This document shows positions 23,844-34,925 of a DNA stretch of 64,000 nt, piece after piece. Position numbers and translations under genes: made by a program. The notes below the pieces were generated by a model. It was not told where the DNA came from, searched no databases, and saw only the letters and a program-made list of their open reading frames with translations. This stretch comes from Sipunculus nudus (taxonomy: Eukaryota; Annelida; Sipuncula; Golfingiida; Sipunculidae). The stretch spans positions 17,691,664 to 17,755,663 of the forward strand of contig CM049315.1 of NCBI GenBank assembly GCA_026874595.1. The letters are read 5' to 3'. The number at the start of each line of letters is the position of its first letter. Position 1 is the stretch's first letter.

Positions 23844-25079
23844 TTATACATTGCGACTTCTCGGGACAGAGCAGGAATGATACGTGAAATGACCGTGAAT
23901 GCACAGTGAAGGAACTGACACATACGCAAACCTTGCTTCCTATCATCTACTGTAATTCCTTGTGGGTAGTAGGAAAGAGTAAACACCTTTGAAAGAAGAA
24001 CATACAACCGACAATCAGCACAGAAGGTACTAAAGAGGACTATGGAGTTTGAACTGCAGTCCATTTCAACAATACGGTTATAAAAATAACATTTCGGGCA
24101 TTTAGGGGGGGGGGGGATGAGGCTGTCTGGGATATGAGGGTAACCGTACACCTGTGACAACAGGGATCACTGAAAAGGATACACAGGCAGGGCTGTATTG
24201 ACCAAAGGTTGGTGGCCTGCGTGATCAAATCAATGAATGAAGCCTCTGCCCGAGACGTCAAACGCCACACTACTGTTTTAACATGTCAAATTTCAGAATG
24301 TAACAGATACATTATTTATAACGTACCAGCCGAGGAAAGTGAAGACTTATATACTTACAGGAATAAATGTCATGGCTGTAGCACAGCCAAATCTGAGTTA
24401 CAGATTTTATCTCACTGCAAATTCAGTGAAAAAGTTGCTGAATTCAGGACTGTTGTTTGGGTTTACAAGTGTATATGTACAAGGTGCATATGTTGGGCGC
24501 ATGAATATTATGATGAATGAATACTGACTTATTTTCTGGCAGTTCTATATTACCTGTAAAGGGGCTATAAAAAGAAAGACAGTTGAGTGCATGGTTTTGA
24601 TACTAGGCAGTCCTGAAATCCATGGGTTTTCAATGAGAATAGGTGTTTTTTCCTTAATTTTATCAAACTAACTAAATTGCAGTGACCCATTTGCCGATGC
24701 AGTAGGAGTTCTTGAGACATGTAACAGTATGCTTGATTTCGGAGTTTTACAGTTTTAAAACGTGCCAGACTAATGCACAGTCATAACAGTAGACAACATA
24801 CAAGGGACCATGACTGTAACTCAGTTTGATTATGATCAGGTGGCTCAATATTGCAATGATTGATATGGACACTCTTCTATACCCTCTTAAGTTACCTCTA
24901 CAACACTACAAATTACCCAGGTGCCCTCTGACCTTATCCAGTATGAGTTGGTTCACCCTAAGAAAGCTCAATAGACTAACTATTGGTGACACTGTAGTCT
25001 GTTTTGTGAAATTGTATCAATGCCAGAGCTAGTTATCGAGCACACACTTAAATGTGACCAATGATGTATATTATTACCA
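23844..25079. other. AT-rich stretch, no gene or repeat recognised
   Basis: A 12-base G-run sits at 24103-24115. Short open frames of up to 113 codons exist on both strands, but they overlap each other and show no recognisable motif or splice context. I see nothing else that can be supported. Confidence 0.5.
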
Positions 25080-26350
25080 TGATCATTGGTTGGCTTTTTG
25101 CGAGGATGCAAGTTACCCTAACCCTTCGGCCATGAAAAGCTCCAGTTACTGTTTGTGACTATTTATATATGCTACATCCGGGATACGGGTTACCCTAACC
25201 CTTAGGGCATGAAATATTCCAGAAAGTGTTTGTCACTATGAATATATGGTATATCAGGGATACAGGTTACCCTAACCCTTCGGGCATGAAATGCTCCATT
25301 AACTGTTTGACACTATTTATAAATGCTATATCCAGGATACGGGTTACCCTAACCTTCGGGCATAAAATACTCCAGTGTTTTTCATTATTCATATATGCTA
25401 TATCTGGAATATGGGTTACCCTAACCTGTCGGGCATGAAATATGCCAGGAAGTGTGTGTCACTTTGAATATATGCTAAATCCGGGATACTGGTTACCCTA
25501 ACCCTTCGGGCAGGGAATACTCTAATAAGTGGTTGTCACTATTGATATATGCTGTATCCCAGATGCGGGTTACCCAAACCCTTCGGGCATGAATACTCCA
25601 GTGGTGTTTGTCACTATTAATATATGTGTATCTGGGATTAGGGTGACCCTAACCCTTCGGGCATGAAATACTCCAGTAAATGTTTGACACTATTAATATA
25701 TGCTATATCCGGGATACAGGTTACCCTATCCTTTCGAGCATGAAATACTCCAGTAACTATTTGTCATGATTAATATATGCTAAATCCGGGATACGGGTTA
25801 CCCTAACCCTACGGGCATGAAATACCCCAGTAAGTGTTTGTCACTATTAATATATGCTGTATCCCAGATGCGGGTTGCCCTAACCCCTCGGGCATGAAAT
25901 ACACCAGAAAATGTTTGTCACTATTAATATATGCTATATCCGGGATACTGGTAACCCTAACCATGCGGGCAGGAAATATTCAAGGTAGTGTTTGTCACTA
26001 CGAATGTATGCTATATCCTGGATATGGGTTACCCTAACCCTTCGGGCATGAAATACTGCAGAAAGTGTATGTCACTATTAATACATGCTATATCCGGGAT
26101 ACGGGTTACCCTAACCCTTCGGGCATGAAATGCTCCAGTTACTGTTTGTCACTATAAAATATATGCTATATTTGTGATACGGATTACGCTAACCCTTTGG
26201 TCATGAAATACTTCAGTAAGTGTGTGTCACTATTAATATATGCTATATCCGGGATACGGGTAACCCTAACCCTTCGGGCATGAAACGCTCCAGTTACTGT
26301 TTGTCACTATTAATATATGGTATAGCCGGGATACGGATGACCCTAACGCT
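25080..26350 (+). repeat. Satellite B: about 17 copies of a 77-bp unit with a telomere-like motif
   Basis: The anchor 'ggttaccctaacccttcggg' recurs at about 25111, 25188, 25265, 25342, 25414, 25491, 25568 and so on to 26327. Spacing is 77 bp, with a few 72- to 78-bp units. Each unit continues 'catgaaatactccagtaagt', 'gtttgtcactattaatatat', 'gctatatccgggatac'. The CCCTAACCC core resembles the animal telomere repeat (TTAGGG)n, but it occurs once per unit and is not itself tandem. The unit is unrelated to satellite A. Divergence between units is moderate. Confidence 0.95.
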
Positions 26351-26711
26351 TAGGATTTTGATTGCCCGGTCTGTACATTGGATGTCGGCATGAGCATTAT
26401 ATATATTCCCAACATCCACGTTAATATGAATAATAGGCATATAAATTAACTGTGACAATGGAATTATAGCACTGGATAATCATATGACCTTAAGTATGCT
26501 ACAGACACACACACACACACGCATATATATAGAGGGAGAGAGAGAAAAGGGAGGTATATGAAGACATATATATATATATAAATCTAAATCTAAATATATA
26601 TATATTTATATATATATGGGTGTGTGGGTAAGAGATCATTTTTAGACCAACCCCCCCCCCCCCCCAGATTAATTTATGAAACCCCGGAGATATATCTTCT
26701 CTACTGAATGT
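26351..26711. repeat. Simple-repeat cluster between the two satellites
   Basis: This stretch holds an (AC)n run at 26503-26520, a (GA)n run at 26531-26546, AT-rich alternating runs to about 26618 and a poly-C tract of about 16 bases at 26650-26666. No gene is seen. Confidence 0.8.
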
Positions 26712-27262
26712 CCGGCAAATTGCGGAATCGCTCAAAGGTTGCCCTTCCTTTCAACCTCGACTGGGGCTCCCCTTATCGGAGGATCCATATAACTCTACAT
26801 TTGCTAAATTGTCGGCAATTTGCGAGATTGCTAGACGGTGGTCTCTCAGTGTAATCTCCTCTGGGCCTCCCCTATCGGAGGATTCAGAGAACAACAAAGT
26901 TGCTAAATTGCCGGCAATTTGCGGAATTGCTAGACAGGGGCCCTTCATTTTAATCTCGGCTGGGGCTCTCTCTATCGGCAATTCATATAACTCCAAAGTT
27001 AGCTAAATTGCGGAAAATAGCGGCAAATATTATCCAGCGAAATTGCTAGATGTAGCCCCTTCAGTGTATGATCCCCGGGGCTCACCCTACCGGAGCATTC
27101 AGAGAACTACAAAGTTGCTAAATTGCTGGCAATTTGCGGAATTGCTAGATGGGGGCTCCTCAGTGTATGACCCTGGGGGGGGGGGGGGGGGGGGCTCACC
27201 CTACCGGAGGATTCGAGAACTACAAAGTTGCTTAATTGCTGGCAAATTTACGCAATTTAAAT
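26712..27262 (-). repeat. Inverted orphan block of satellite A (about 5 diverged monomers)
   Basis: The satellite A unit is readable here in the opposite orientation: 'gctaaattgccggcaatttg', then 'cggaattgctagac', a stretch ending 'ctatcggaggattcagagaa', then 'caaagttgc'. About five units are present. They are strongly diverged from each other, and one is interrupted by a G-run at 27176-27194. The block is separated from the main array by about 3.4 kb. It could be an old inversion or an independent seeding of the satellite. Confidence 0.85.
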
Positions 27263-27277
27263 TCGACCGGAAACTCA

Positions 27278-27435
27278 TCAAGCGGCGCTTGAAGCGCGGC
27301 AATGGGCGGAGCCAGGATGCCTGTCGAGTGTTTGTTTATTGGCATCTGATTGGCTGCTTGTCACATCATACGCACGTTTATTTCAGCGGACAACGAACCG
27401 CCATCCGGTGTCTAAAGATATCATAAACGGTCAAA
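27278..27435 (+). repeat. Dispersed repeat R1, copy 1 (about 158 bp)
   Basis: The segment from 'atcaagcggcgcttgaagcg' through 'ggcggagccaggatgcctgt' to 'cataaacggtcaaa' recurs in the same orientation at 36379-36533 with about 85-90% identity. It starts with a short self-complementary core (GGCGCTTGAAGCGC). No coding frame is evident. It is probably part of an interspersed element whose full extent cannot be fixed from two copies. Confidence 0.75.
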
Positions 27436-27540
27436 GCAAGCAGCGTGAAAATCAGTTGCTTCTTTAGAAGCGCAAGATTTCCGCTGCCATGGGAGCGTAG
27501 TTACTAAGGTTTATAGCTTCTAAGATATGGCTTAAATATG

Positions 27541-28460
27541 CTATGTTGTTTTGTTTTGAGTGCAGCGGCCCCTAACGGTTATTTTCCAAAAATGAAAAAT
27601 CACTTTTGAGATATTAGTATATGACATAAGATGTATCAGTTCCAAAACTTTGGCCTGTAGAATGCTATATGTAAGACACAAGAACCAGCAAGAAGGCGAA
27701 ATTGAGGACAACTGACAGACAGGCAGACATTCTTACAAAGTGATACAAAGCTGAGACGAGATGATTAAAACAACTTATGGAGAACAGTCAGAGAAAGAAT
27801 TTAAGATAAAGTTTATGTAATTCAGGTTTATAGTTACGGAGATATTTAAAAAAAATGAAATATTTATGAAGTTTGAGTGCAGCGCCCTCTAGCGGCCATA
27901 TCCCGAAAATGAAAAATCACTTTTGAGATATTAGTGTGAAACATTTGAATCACCAGTTTTTAAAGGGATTCCTGCAAGACACCAGCCTGTAGAATGCTAT
28001 ATGTAAAACGCATGAACCAGCAAGAAAGCGAAATGAAGGACAACTGATGGACAAACAGACATACTGACAAAGTGACTCAAAGCTGAGAAAAGATGACTTG
28101 ATTAAGTTATGGAGAAGACTCAGAGAAAAAAATAACCTTTAGTTTATGTAATTCAGGTTTATAGTTTCGTAAATATTGTAAAAAATGATAAGTATTGTAA
28201 AAAAAAGTGCAGCGTCCCCTAGCGGATATATCTCAAAAACGAATGTTTCATTTTGAGATATTAGTGTAAGACATAAGATTCACAAGTTTGAAACGAATTT
28301 CTGTAAAACTGTGGCCTGTAGAATGCTATATGTAAGACACAAGCACCAGCAAGAAGGCGAAATTGAAGTACAAAGTTGGGAAAAGACGACAAGACCATAT
28401 TAAAAAAAAAAAGACTCAAAGGAAGACAATAAGCCTAATTTTGTGAAAATAGGACTAATA
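27541..28460 (+). repeat. Tandem repeat of about 317-330 bp, three diverged copies
   Basis: 'tgcagcgccccctagcgg'-like starts occur at 27561, 27878 and 28208. Each is followed by 'aatgaaaaatcacttttgag', 'atattagtgt', 'ggcctgtagaatgctatatg' and 'accagcaagaaggcgaaatt'. Copies are 75-85% alike by eye. A related sequence lies at 54690-55110, so the family is dispersed. It has no coding capacity. Confidence 0.85.
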
Positions 28461-28700
28461 TTGACAGAGTTATGATGAAAATAAAATTTCAATTTTGATG
28501 ACCTTGACCTTGAACTTTGACCTATGACGACCAAAAACAATAGGCTTCCAGAACTTTTGACTTTCAATCAACCCTGAAAATTTCAGATCGATTGCTACAA
28601 AATTGTGGCAAATAATGTACTGGCAAACACACAAACAGACATACGCGACTGACCAACATGCTTGCCGAAATCGAAGATTTCCGGCAAGCATCAAATAGAT
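28461..28700 (+). repeat. 'Accttgaccttg' dispersed repeat with terminal hairpin
   Basis: The stretch contains 'tgaccttgaccttgaacttt', then 'gacctatgacgacc', and ends in an imperfect hairpin (cttgccgaaatc ... gatttccggcaag) at 28660-28688. It shares the run 'aacagacatacgc' and the hairpin-like 'gatttccgg' with 54890-55110. I associate such motifs with repeats in mollusc genomes, but that is recollection. Confidence 0.55.
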
Positions 28701-29051
28701 AGCATCATTATCACCATACGTATATAAAAGAAAAGATACTGCGGCTGTTGTCTTTTGTTTCGGGTGTGTCCATCCTTGCATGAACAAGTGGTCTCTTTAT
28801 TCCTAAAAGTCATTATGAGCCAGCAGTGGTGTCTCGCCTGCGTGGTCCATACCAGCTCTTAGGCTACACCTAGTCACGCTGCAACCCGTGCCAACGTACG
28901 CTGCAGCCAGAAACTATCGACGCTGTTGCAGGATCCATTATGAAACTGCTAAGGCTTGTGGCGCCACCAACTGGACTGAAAGTATAAACCTAACATCCTA
29001 TGGACCTAAAGCGCACTAATGGACTGCCAGCACAAACTCTAACAAAAATGA

Positions 29052-29095
<44 letters not shown>

Positions 29096-29903
29096 TTATT
29101 GTACCACTGTGAATGTTGTATAATATGGCTTTATGTCACTAATTTATTATGTATATTATCAAATAAAGATTACCTCCAACAGCATTTATCAGGCTGCTGC
29201 TCCCTAATCCCCGGTAGTACTGTGTGGGGGGAGAACATTCCCTGCCCCCTGTTGGAGCACTGGACAAACCTACCTCTCCATTTGGGAGTTGGGGTTGGGT
29301 AACTGGCTGACAGCCTTTACACAGACTACCAAGCCTTGTAGAAAAATCTCCAGTTAGTGAAGTACTAAGACTGCGAACACAAAATTTTCCACAATAGTTA
29401 AAACTTTTGGAGCATCCTGATGACAGTCACTGTTTATGCCCTGGTCAATCACAAGGCAGTAGGTATTTTACTCTGCTTCCACAAATAGCACACAACTGGG
29501 GATAATTAAACGATACGGCCTCTTTTGACAAGAGTTGGTTCGTGCCGTGCACATCATCTTCGCTCGACCGGTGCAGCCTTAGGTACGTTTGTTTATTATC
29601 TTAGATATCTTAGCGGTCATCATACCGCAGTTCTGATAATGTGCGAGAATAGTTTCTGTTTTTTTAACCAATACAGGCTTGTTGTTGTTCTTTCAAACTT
29701 CCCTAAGTGATCTGGCCCAATTCATTTTCATTACCAAGTTTAGAATGTTAAAACTACTACAATATGACCGCGCAAGGTGAGAAGTGTTTTTATTTTAAAT
29801 TTTGGGTGCTTAATAGCAGCATATAACAACTTTTCTGGCAAGCTTCATTAAAATAATAATAAAGAATATACCTCCACAAGGCGCTAATGAGGACGTGCAT
29901 CCC
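28701..29903. other. No gene recognised; possible promoter and polyA pair, one (TA)n run
   Basis: A TATA-like 'gtatataaaag' at 28720-28730 and an AATAAA at 29162 lie about 440 bp apart, with a GC-richer stretch between them at 28830-29040. This could be part of an LTR or an unrecognised transcript, but I found no terminal repeats. A (TA)n microsatellite occupies 29055-29094. Confidence 0.4.
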
Positions 29904-30942
29904 GTTCATATTTGCAATCATTGAAAGTTTACAACAATAACCCTTGGGAATGGTTATGCACGTATAAATTAAAATATTTACGTAGACAATAAAAATGTGA
30001 CTAGCAGTAAAAATAGGAAATGCTCAGGTTTCCAAAATTTGTTCCGCTGACATGAATCAAATGACAGACCGAGAATCAACTTCTCTCTTTATCTTTCACA
30101 AAACTCATTATTGTTTTCATGTTTCAGGTAAAGGAATCGCTTAATTCATAGACAGTTAAGAATCTTGCCCTGTTATCACACGCTGAAACACAGATCAACT
30201 AACGACTATCGAAAATGTGAAAGAAAGATTAGAATACTTCCGTAGACACTGCATGATGTAACACGGGGCATCTTGAGAGGTGAAGCCGGCTTAATTTTCG
30301 AAACAGGGAGAATCTATGTTCTGACCCCTGAACAAAGTCATTTGCAACATCATTTACATCCAGAATGTCAACCTAGTCCTTGTGGACATAAGCCAATATC
30401 TGGTTATCAAACCTCTCCAATGTCATACATGGCTGAAAGCAGGTAAGTTTTCACTCGTCGATGACAACTGAACGTACTCTCATTACCTGCATTGCTTGCG
30501 TTACAAGGATCAATTTAGCTAAGTTTACATTTTTAGAGAGAAGTGTTTTAGCACCTCCTGACAGTGACAGTAGATACCTAATGATATTGCCAATATGTTT
30601 ATCATCTATGAGTCCATCAAGGGTGAAGTTACTTTTCAGGGTATCCAACTGACCCTGAAGTTTATCCATTACAAAATCATCCGCATAAAACTCAGTGACC
30701 GGGATAGGAAACAATGCTTAAATTTTGATATAGGTCTTTGCGTTTCTGCATGCATTTCTTGAATTATATGATTCGGTTTGTTTATTGTTAACATCCACTT
30801 AAAGGTCCTTCATGAAAAGGTACTCATAAAAAAATGTCCTTCATCAATAGATACATGCTTGAAAATTGGTAAGCCGTCTGAACAGCAGTCACATCTGACC
30901 ATAGATTACATATCCATTTCACACAATAACGAGTTTTTTGCA
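29904..30942. repeat. 1039-bp tandem duplication, left copy
   Basis: The segment from 'gttcatatttgcaatcattg' to 'cgagttttttgca' is followed directly by a second copy at 30943-31981. I noted only a few differences, for example 'gtagacaata' at about 29980 against 'gtggacaata' at 31021, and 'gacaactg' at 30472 against 'gacatctg' at 31511. The duplication is therefore very recent or an assembly artefact. Confidence 0.95.
30229..30714 (-). pseudogene. hAT-like transposase C-terminal fragment (broken), copy 1
   Basis: One minus-strand frame reads from 30714 to a stop at 30229, interrupted by two in-frame stops (TGA at 30451-30453 and TAG at 30373-30375). Readable pieces are 'VTEFYADDFVMDKLQGQLD', then 'NLAKLILVTQAM' and, after the first stop, 'CMTLERFDNQILAYVHKD', then 'VDILDVNDVANDF'. 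The order (an aromatic-D.L..QL segment, a hydrophobic L..LILV patch, then M..ERf...l..vHKd and a D..vAN.F tail) matches what I know of the C-terminal dimerisation region of hAT-type transposases and their ZMYM/TTF-type relatives. The catalytic and zinc-finger parts are absent. It would be non-functional. The family call is by motif only. Confidence 0.5.
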
Positions 30943-31981
30943 GTTCATATTTGCAATCATTGAAAGTTTACAACAATAACCCTTGGGAATGGTTATGCAC
31001 GTATAAATTAAAATATTTACGTGGACAATAAAAATGTGACTAGCAGTAAAAATAGGAAATGCTCAGGTTTCCAAAATTTGTTCCGCTGACATGAATCAAA
31101 TGACAGACCGAGAATCAACTTCTCTCTTTATCTTTCACAAAACTCATTATTGTTTTCATGTTTCAGGTAAAGGAATCGCTTAATTCATAGACAGTTAAGA
31201 ATCTTGCCCTGTTATCACACGCTGAAACACAGATCAACTAACGACTATCGAAAATGTGAAAGAAAGATTAGAATACTTCCGTAGACACTGCATGATGTAA
31301 CACGGGGCATCTTGAGAGGTGAAGCCGGCTTAATTTTCGAAACAGGGAGAATCTATGTTCTGACCCCTGAACAAAGTCATTTGCAACATCATTTACATCC
31401 AGAATGTCAACCTAGTCCTTGTGGACATAAGCCAATATCTGGTTATCAAACCTCTCCAATGTCATACATGGCTGAAAGCAGGTAAGTTTTCACTCGTCGA
31501 TGACATCTGAACGTACTCTCATTACCTGCATTGCTTGCGTTACAAGGATCAATTTAGCTAAGTTTACATTTTTAGAGAGAAGTGTTTTAGCACCTCCTGA
31601 CAGTGACAGTAGATACCTAATGATATTGCCAATATGTTTATCATCTATGAGTCCATCAAGGGTGAAGTTACTTTTCAGGGTATCCAACTGACCCTGAAGT
31701 TTATCCATTACAAAATCATCCGCATAAAACTCAGTGACCGGGATAGGAAACAATGCTTAAATTTTGATATAGGTCTTTGCGTTTCTGCATGCATTTCTTG
31801 AATTATATGATTCGGTTTGTTTATTGTTAACATCCACTTAAAGGTCCTTCATGAAAAGGTACTCATAAAAAAATGTCCTTCATCAATAGATACATGCTTG
31901 AAAATTGGTAAGCCGTCTGAACAGCAGTCACATCTGACCATAGATTACATATCCATTTCACACAATAACGAGTTTTTTGCA
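30943..31981. repeat. 1039-bp tandem duplication, right copy
   Basis: This copy is nearly identical to 29904-30942. The outer junction at 31981/31982 reads 'ttttttgcagggcggat', whereas the inner junction reads 'ttttttgcagttcat'. The breakpoint therefore lies within a two- or three-base shared 'cag'. Confidence 0.95.
31268..31753 (-). pseudogene. hAT-like transposase C-terminal fragment (broken), copy 2
   Basis: This is the duplicate of the fragment at 30229-30714, inside the right copy of the 1039-bp duplication. Both in-frame stops are shared, so the gene was already dead before duplication. One residue differs (a V to D change beside the first stop). Confidence 0.5.
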
Positions 31982-34854
31982 GGGCGGATAAATCGAAGGG
32001 GTTCCACATTCAGTTGAAATATTTCGAACATACATTCACACATGCAAATTGTACCAAAGCAGTAGATGTATAAAATATACATAGGCTATATGGAACAATG
32101 TATACAATATTTGTATATAAAATATACAAATATAGGCTATATGGAACAATAAAATAATACTGCGGTACAAGCATTTGGGGTTGAGGTATAACCGTATGTG
32201 TTGCCTAAAAGTAATAAAATTTTGTCAAGGTTTGGCGATCTTTTAAAGGTATTGATATGTGATTCTAACTCAGACCAATCAAGTGGTGGATACGGGGACT
32301 ATTACAATTGTAAAATTCTATTAAAGTTTTCTAGACTGAGGAAGGCCACCTTTTTTGCCTTTTGATTATCATCCATCTGACCGTACAAGAATGTCACCAT
32401 ATGGGAGAAAAATGTACCAGTCCAGAAATATTTTGCTTTTAGTCTTAGGCCTCAGGACACTTGAAGATGTAAGCTTGTAGTGATTGCTCAGGTTGATAAA
32501 GACAATGTCAGCATGTCACCACGTATTCACCAGGTGGTTGAAGCGTTGAGATTTTTCTAACAAACAGAAGTCTGTCGTATATAAAACCGATTCAGCTACT
32601 GGAGTTTTTGAGAAATAACAGTTGGTCGACCAGCAACAACGTGTATCCGCCGAAGTTCGAGTGAAGCGAGAGACGGATTGAGTGGTATATCACACCACTC
32701 CTGAATATAGTCCACTAAACTTTGAGAAAAAGCCATTACTTTATTCAACAAAAACACATGGCGCCACTTGTCTGGTTTACGAGAAAATTGTCCAAGGTGG
32801 ATGGACATGCCAAATTTTAGACCAATGCCTTGAATCTCTCCGGAGATATGAGCAAATGTACAGATGGACGCCATTGAAAAAACGATTGCAGATGGCGCCA
32901 CCAGTCAGGAGTAAAAAATCCTAAAAAATAGAAAAAAAAACAGGTTACGCCAACAGTTTGCAGGAACTGATGGATCACTCAATGATTAATATTCATGGAA
33001 AGAATCATGGTGATCAATGTATTAGTTATTCAGATACTTGAGCTTTTGTATAAAGTTTTTTTTTATTATTTCTGGGGTTACTTACAAGACCCATAGCTCG
33101 AATAATATAGGTAACAGAGACCTAATATCGGCTTCCAAGGATATATTTTATGGACCCCCTGGATGTCAAGTTACAAGATTCCAGGCCCAGCCGTTACGAT
33201 TTGTGCCCTGTCAACGGCCGGACGGCAGGACACAGGGACGACGGTCGAAGAGAGATCGCTATAGCTCAGATGACTTTCAGTTAGCTTATCTAAAAAAGCA
33301 GATTAAGAAACAGATTTTCTATCAATCTTTTCATCAGCTCGACTTGACAGCCATACCAGGTCTGTAGAGAGTCATTCATATCCAAATTAAAGAGTTGATT
33401 TTACGATATTTTTACACCACATCTAGGTCAAAATAATTGTAAAGATTTGAGTCTGATAGTGCCGGTGATATCAAACATTCTGTGGACACCAAAAGTGGTT
33501 CAAATGACATTTTAGAAACATGACCCTTCCTCGGTTTTGTTATATGGAGTGCAAAGGAGACGCAAATACATACATATAACTACAATTCATGTTAACATAG
33601 TTAATCCTCAAACTCGCAGAAAATGTGTTAGTTTGGATAAAATATTTTAAGTGTCATCACTCAATACATGAAGAATATCACTGGTTTTGACACAAGTGGG
33701 AGAGGGATTATGTTCCCTCCCTACCTGGGTCGGGTTTTGGAAAGAAAGGACCTACAGTCCCTGACAATACTAACATTTTATTTATTTTATTCCCTAACTA
33801 GCATCGGACGGGATGTTTAAATTATTTAAACAAATAATAAAAAGAAGATTAATCAAAAGATTATTTTTAAAATATATCTTTAAATATATTTAAACATATC
33901 AGCGTTGGCTGAAAGCAAAATTTTCTCGAACGTCTGTTTCAACGAATACAATAAGATTTCACCAGGACCATATGTCACGTTCAGGCATCTGATGTCTAAG
34001 GTTTACGATTTGTTCCCAAAATAACCTGATGGCCAAACAAAGGCCAAGAACACTCGGCTTAACTTGGAATGCTTCACTTGTTATACAATAAAAAACACGG
34101 CAGCGAAAATGTTCAGTACATTTGAACTTACCATGAATGTATATACTCCGAGAGGAGTTACTATACGGGAACTTTTCATTATATCCATTTTAAAGTGCCG
34201 GTAACTGTCATTATAGTACTATATCTTCATAATAAATGTTTACTTCAGTTTCCTGTAAAAGGCTGACGTATTTTTAACCAAAGCAAAAACGTCCCGTCTC
34301 AAACGTTTCATCTTTCACGAAGGCTCACCTACAAAAAGGGGACAAACAGGGAAAAAGGGCTACTGATTTTGACGTCACAGGGTCACAGGGGCAAGGCCAC
34401 TGTTCCCATTTTCATAAAAAGCAAGAGTGCGCATTTTTAACCAAACTATTTGACCTAAATCTTTCTTTCGGTGAATCATATTAACTCCTAATTTAATTGC
34501 ACTGATTTTTGTTGTTTTTTTTTTTATCCTAACCCTCCATAAAATTCTGTACACTACCTACCGCGTAAATCTACCGACAAACCGAGGGTAATGTATAATA
34601 TTTCTCGCCCCCTGGCGGAGTTATAGAGCAGCAGGTGTTAAACACCAACCATCAACAATGTCCATCAACAACAACAGAAAGCTATGAATCCCAACAGCAT
34701 CACACTCACATGTTCATACTATTAACTAAATGTGGATCCTGAGACACGTTATTAAAAAAATACTTCTGGTCTAAGGATTCAGTTCGGTTTGAGACCTGTG
34801 CAAGACTGCTTCGAGATGCTTGAGCAACGACTTACGATTTATTGTCATAGGCAG

Positions 34855-34857
<3 letters not shown>
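31982..34857. other. No gene recognised
   Basis: The run 'ggctatatggaacaat' occurs twice, near 32085 and 32134, in a small tandem duplication of about 50 bp. At 32596-32901 the minus strand has a 101-codon open frame without a recognised domain; it sits in a segment bracketed by 'ggcgcca' and may be repeat-derived. A GC-richer patch at 33140-33290 contains 'agagatcgctatagctcag'. The rest is AT-rich. Confidence 0.5.
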
Positions 34858-34896
<39 letters not shown>

Positions 34897-34925
34897 CTCT
34901 TTCTCTCTCTTTTCTCTCTCTCGCA
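34858..34925 (+). repeat. (CT)n microsatellite
   Basis: About 68 bases of near-continuous CT dinucleotides with a few interruptions (cgct, tttc). Confidence 0.95.

Noticed and set aside
25080-26350. Interstitial telomere array
   Set aside because: CCCTAACCC occurs once per 77-bp unit rather than as tandem hexamers, so it is a satellite with a telomere-like motif, not a telomere.
28701-29200. LTR between the TATA-like site at 28720 and AATAAA at 29162
   Set aside because: I could not find TG...CA termini, a primer-binding site or a second copy, so it is mentioned only as a region note.
33038-33367. 109-codon plus-strand frame
   Set aside because: No domain, uneven composition, and it contains a repeat-like 'gcggacgg / gatcgctatagctc' patch. 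There is no splice or promoter support.
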